This document shows, piece after piece, positions 7,257-9,216 of a stretch of 9,216 nucleotides of DNA. Source of the DNA: JBFJVZ01 sp041623895 (GTDB lineage Bacteria; Planctomycetota; Planctomycetia; Pirellulales; Pirellulaceae); the NCBI GenBank assembly GCA_041623895.1, contig JBFJVZ010000328.1, forward strand, positions 1 through 9,216, in the 5' to 3' direction. The notes under the pieces were generated by a model. The model saw nothing but the letters and a program-made list of their open reading frames with translations. It did not search any database and was not told the origin of the DNA. The first letter of the stretch is position 1, and each line of letters opens with the position of its first letter. A program made the position numbers and the translations under genes.

Positions 7257-7690
7257 GAGACTCGCTCAAGTGAATCATTTCGTAGACGACTGGATGAATA
7301 TAAGGAGCCGACAACGTGTTTTGGAATAGGAGTCGTACGTTGAAAGGCAGAAGATCACTCGGCTAGCTGCCTGATCGTTCCCGCGGCATTGTGACATAAC
7401 CCCCGGGCTCACTTGTCGTTGTTTCCCTTTTGACGACACGAACCTGCCAAATCTGAGGCTCCCCGGTCGGCTTCTCAAGCTTCGCCAGCATCCAATTCCG
7501 CGGTCACAGCCAGATCAATGCGGTCCCATCTCCAGGCAGGGGCGGGTTCCCGAATGACACCAAAAAAACAGCGGAAAATGCCATTTCAGGGCATTTTGTC
7601 TCGCTGCATGAAACACTCCGGTGGCTTTCACGCTTGGGATGGTGAGCTTTAACAAATCTCCCCCGGACCCCCAAATATGGAGCCTTACTC
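7257..7690. other. 434-bp divergent intergenic region
   Basis: This separates the minus-strand lipoprotein gene from the plus-strand tandem-domain gene. The short open frames here have no domain, ribosome site or signal peptide that would support them. It contains a possible lipoprotein -10 box (complement of 7297-7302), a 6-bp inverted repeat flanking that area (ACGACT at 7286-7291, AGTCGT at 7331-7336), and the minus-strand terminator-like hairpin at 7562-7606. The rest (about 7340-7560) shows no structure I can identify. Confidence 0.6.
7562..7606 (-). terminator. Intrinsic terminator-like hairpin on minus strand, no gene before it
   Basis: Read on the minus strand from 7606: CAGCG, a 4-base bulge, AAAATGCC, loop CTGAAAT, GGCATTTT, one bulged C, CGCTG, then seven T (complement of 7562-7568). 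That is a 13-bp stem with one internal loop directly followed by a T7 tract, the best intrinsic terminator shape in the window. No minus-strand gene lies upstream: the region beyond 7690 is the plus-strand gene. On the plus strand the same bases would form a leader hairpin about 85 bases before the ATG at 7691. Confidence 0.6.
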
Positions 7691-8428
7691 ATGCGTCACA
7701 AACTTGCCCTTTCCTTGGTAATGGTCTTCAGCTTCGCTGGAGCTTTGGTCAACGGTGCCGACACCGTTTCCGATGCTGAGACCAAGTTCTATCGATCGAT
7801 CAGCCTTGGCGACGCGGACGCCGCCTATCAACAGATGCATCCGGCGCTGCAAGAACTGATTGACCTTCCCGTGCTCGAGGCCTGGTCGATCGCAGTCCGC
7901 GATACTCTCGGCAGCTACCAATCCAAAACGCAATCCGAATTCAAGCGGACTCAACAACTGACTGGAGTCATGATTGACATCGAGTCGGAACTGGTTTTCG
8001 AGCATGGCAGTGCAACCGCATCGATGAGTTTCTTCGATGGCCAAATGGTTGCCTTCAACGTGCAGTCGGATCAATTAACGAATTGGTTTGAAGGACCAAC
8101 CCGCTTAGACCCCTATACGAAAACGGCGGAGGCGTTCATTGCAGCGTTCCTGCGTAAAGATGGTGATCAAGCACGATCGCTGATGCATGACGCCCTGAAG
8201 AAACTGTTCGTCGAAAACGAACTGGAATCGATGATGCAGAACGTCGCAGAAAACAGCGGTGCACTGAAGGAATCGCAGCTGAAATCGCACCGCATGTCGC
8301 TGGAGAATGACCGGCAAGCACTGTACCTGGTGTACGGCATCGACTGCGAAAACGCCACCGGCGAATGCGAGATCGAAATCCAGTTTATCGGTATGAAAGG
8401 CCATTTGATCGGTTTCAACTTTCAATAG
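7691..8428 (+). CDS. Exported protein with two tandem DUF3887/NTF2-like domains
   Basis: The 245-residue product has a signal peptide (MRHKLALSLVMVFSFAGALV, cut near NGA-DT). The mature part consists of two similar halves, about 27-125 and 143-245. Matching landmarks are AETKFYRSISLGDADAAYQQ with TAEAFIAAFLRKDGDQARSL, then MHPALQEL (49-56) with MHDALKKL (165-172), and the closing strands DGQMVAFNVQ with KGHLIGFNFQ. The pattern (helix, small residue plus D, M-H-x-A-L, later beta strands) resembles DUF3887 and related NTF2-like domains, which commonly bind small ligands or serve as adaptor modules; the function here is unknown. The second half has two Cys (C219, C226) missing from the first. 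GGAG lies 8 bases before the ATG, a good ribosome site. It is followed by a REP-like unit and a terminator-like hairpin. Confidence 0.85.
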   Translation: MRHKLALSLVMVFSFAGALVNGADTVSDAETKFYRSISLGDADAAYQQMHPALQELIDLPVLEAWSIAVRDTLGSYQSKTQSEFKRTQQLTGVMIDIESELVFEHGSATASMSFFDGQMVAFNVQSDQLTNWFEGPTRLDPYTKTAEAFIAAFLRKDGDQARSLMHDALKKLFVENELESMMQNVAENSGALKESQLKSHRMSLENDRQALYLVYGIDCENATGECEIEIQFIGMKGHLIGFNFQ

Positions 8429-8442
8429 CCAAAGCCGTACCC

Positions 8443-8465
8443 GCCAGGGCCAAGTCCTGGCCTGC
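8443..8465 (-). repeat. Solitary REP-like palindromic unit
   Basis: GCCAGGGCCAAGTCCTGGC, then CTGC, matches the right-hand arm of the paired element at 5309-5330 apart from a few changes around the centre. It can form a GCCAGG/CCTGGC stem. It starts 14 bases after the stop of the tandem-domain gene. Confidence 0.65.
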
Positions 8466-8492
8466 AACCTGCGGTGTTACTGAGAATACTCG

Positions 8493-8542
8493 AGCCACCG
8501 GATTTCCGAGGAAATTGTGATTCCTTGGAACCGGTGGCTTTT
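8493..8542 (+). terminator. Long hairpin with short T-run after the tandem-domain gene
   Basis: AGCCACCGG (8493-8501) pairs perfectly with CCGGTGGCT (8531-8539). The stem continues through TTTCCGAGGAA against TTCCTTGGAA with small bulges, leaving a loop of ATTGTGA (8514-8520). TTTT follows at 8539-8542. It lies 64 bases past the stop codon at 8428 and is the most likely transcription end for that gene; the T-run is short, so efficiency is uncertain. Confidence 0.6.
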
Positions 8543-8597
8543 GCCATTCCGGGCGGAATTAGCCGACGCAGCCCAGCTCTGTCTTGGAATCAGGATC

Positions 8598-8629
8598 GCC
8601 AGCACGGGTCCTGCTGGCCCCGGCCTGCA
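8598..8629. repeat. Degenerate REP-like unit
   Basis: GCCAGCA (8598-8604) and TGCTGGC (8612-8618) form a perfect 7-bp stem around CGGGTCC. It is followed by GGCCTGCAA, the same nine bases that follow the unit at 8443 (8459-8467). This shared flank suggests a diverged copy of the same repeat. It lies about 100 bases before the small gene at 8729. Confidence 0.4.
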
Positions 8630-8728
8630 AACCAAGCCGCCAGTGCAAAACAAAACCGGTAACACACGGGATTCTCTTTCGCTTGGATATGAGTTCCCTT
8701 TCACAATTCAATCACAAAGGACTCAGCC

Positions 8729-9076
8729 ATGTTCAAACTCAAGTACGCGATTCCAATGTTTCTGTTGTTCAGCAGTTTCTGTGGCGTATCCGAGGCCCAG
8801 ACTTACAGCTACAAGACGACTTACTGCATTCAAGTGAAGTACGAGATGTGGCGGAACGGATCCAGCTACTGGGCGACCGAATATGAAACATCCAGTCTCG
8901 CCGATGCTCAACTGGTGTTTGCCTTCTTCGAGGCGGCATTAGAAGACGGAAGCCTTTGCGAAATACTCAATTGCGGTTTTGATTGGATCGTTGTCGATGT
9001 ACGGTTAAAGACCAAATACGAATGGTACGTGCAACCCGCCCCCATCTGGCAGAATCTGCTGTACCGAAAACTTTGA
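8729..9076 (+). CDS. Small exported protein of unknown function
   Basis: The 115-residue product begins with a signal peptide (MFKLKYAIPMFLLFSSFCGV, cut after SEA before QTYSY), leaving about 92 mature residues. The mature part is rich in aromatic residues (many Y and W, for example YEMWRNGSSYWATEYE and KYEWYVQPAPIW) and has three Cys, C33, C77 and C82, of which two could form a disulphide. SSLADAQLVFAFFEAALEDG is a likely helix. I do not recognise the family. AAGGA lies 9 bases before the ATG, one of the best ribosome sites in the window, which together with the signal peptide makes it a real gene. It is separated from the preceding gene by a terminator-like hairpin, so it probably has its own promoter. 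Confidence 0.78.
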   Translation: MFKLKYAIPMFLLFSSFCGVSEAQTYSYKTTYCIQVKYEMWRNGSSYWATEYETSSLADAQLVFAFFEAALEDGSLCEILNCGFDWIVVDVRLKTKYEWYVQPAPIWQNLLYRKL

Positions 9077-9104
9077 CGCAAGGCAACAAAACGCTGCGAA
9101 GCTC

Positions 9105-9120
9105 GTAGGCCAGGACCTGG
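9105..9120 (+). repeat. Solitary REP-like unit, forward orientation
   Basis: GTAGGCCAGGACCTGG repeats the first twelve bases of the left arm at 5279-5290 exactly, then shortens to CCAGG-A-CCTGG. It starts 28 bases after the stop of the small exported protein gene. Confidence 0.6.
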
Positions 9121-9158
9121 GCCGCGTCCGGCTTAGCATGCTGGTTGTGATGAGATCT

Positions 9159-9216
9159 AGGAAACCGCGGAGCGGTGAAAGAATATAGCCTGGGGTGAAC
9201 CAACGAGCGACAGCGA
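9159..9216. repeat. Possible edge of an intergenic repeat element
   Basis: ACCGC (9164-9168) and GCGGT (9172-9176) form a short hairpin, followed by GAAAGAATATAGCCTGGGGT and a purine-rich run to the window end. From memory, similar AATATAGCC-TGGGGTGAA strings occur in dispersed intergenic repeats of planctomycetes; this could not be searched. No coding sequence is supported here. Confidence 0.3.

Noticed and set aside
7275..7478. 67-codon minus-strand open frame upstream of the lipoprotein gene
   Set aside because: No ribosome site, no signal peptide and no domain; it lies in the probable promoter region.
7685..8074. 129-codon minus-strand open frame that might use the orphan terminator
   Set aside because: It is antisense to the tandem-domain protein, has no signal or domain, and looks like a codon-bias shadow; an RNA rather than a protein is the better reading.
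1..9216. CRISPR array, tRNA, rRNA, riboswitch, transposase or toxin-antitoxin pair
   Set aside because: No regularly spaced repeats, cloverleaf-like sequence, known leader motif, or recognisable product of these kinds was seen on either strand.

Overview
The window looks like chromosomal DNA of a planctomycete, most likely a Pirellulales (Rhodopirellula-like) bacterium. The main evidence is a planctomycete-type multidomain protein at the left edge, with a C-x4-C-H haem-like motif, an Ig-like domain and a DUF1549 (PSCyt2) start. Supporting evidence is a BamB/PQQ-like propeller beginning with the typical WPAWRGPRGDG motif, and a protein resembling the C-terminal extensions of planctomycete M56-type sensor proteins. 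Most genes have signal peptides, and few have strong Shine-Dalgarno sites. There is no tRNA, rRNA, CRISPR array, transposase or phage gene.

Layout. (1) 1-933, minus: 5' part of the PSCyt/DUF1549 gene, running off the left edge. (2) 1314-3357, minus: a compact cluster transcribed in the order secreted PQQ-like propeller, EthD-family protein, small cupin; the gaps are 13 and 48 bases. (3) 3608-5248, plus: exported protein of a planctomycete-specific architecture, divergent from the cluster. (4) 5249-5382: short convergent gap filled with hairpins, including a perfect 22-bp inverted repeat made of two REP-like units. (5) 5383-7256, minus: a lipoprotein of unknown function followed by an exported NodB-family polysaccharide deacetylase. 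(6) 7257-7690: divergent gap holding an intrinsic-terminator-like hairpin that points along the minus strand, where no gene precedes it. (7) 7691-9076, plus: an exported protein with two copies of a DUF3887/NTF2-like domain, then a small exported cysteine-containing protein. Each is followed by solitary copies of the REP-like unit. The last ~60 bases look like the edge of an intergenic repeat.

Nearly everything encoded is predicted to act outside the cytoplasm. The EthD and cupin proteins are the exceptions and are probably soluble cytoplasmic proteins. No complete pathway is visible. The clearest non-coding signals are the dispersed palindromic units placed 14-30 bases after stop codons, and the orphan minus-strand terminator. 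I see no strong evidence for a wholly new multi-gene system. The items most worth checking are the repeat family, the orphan terminator and the unusual composite protein at 3608-5248.
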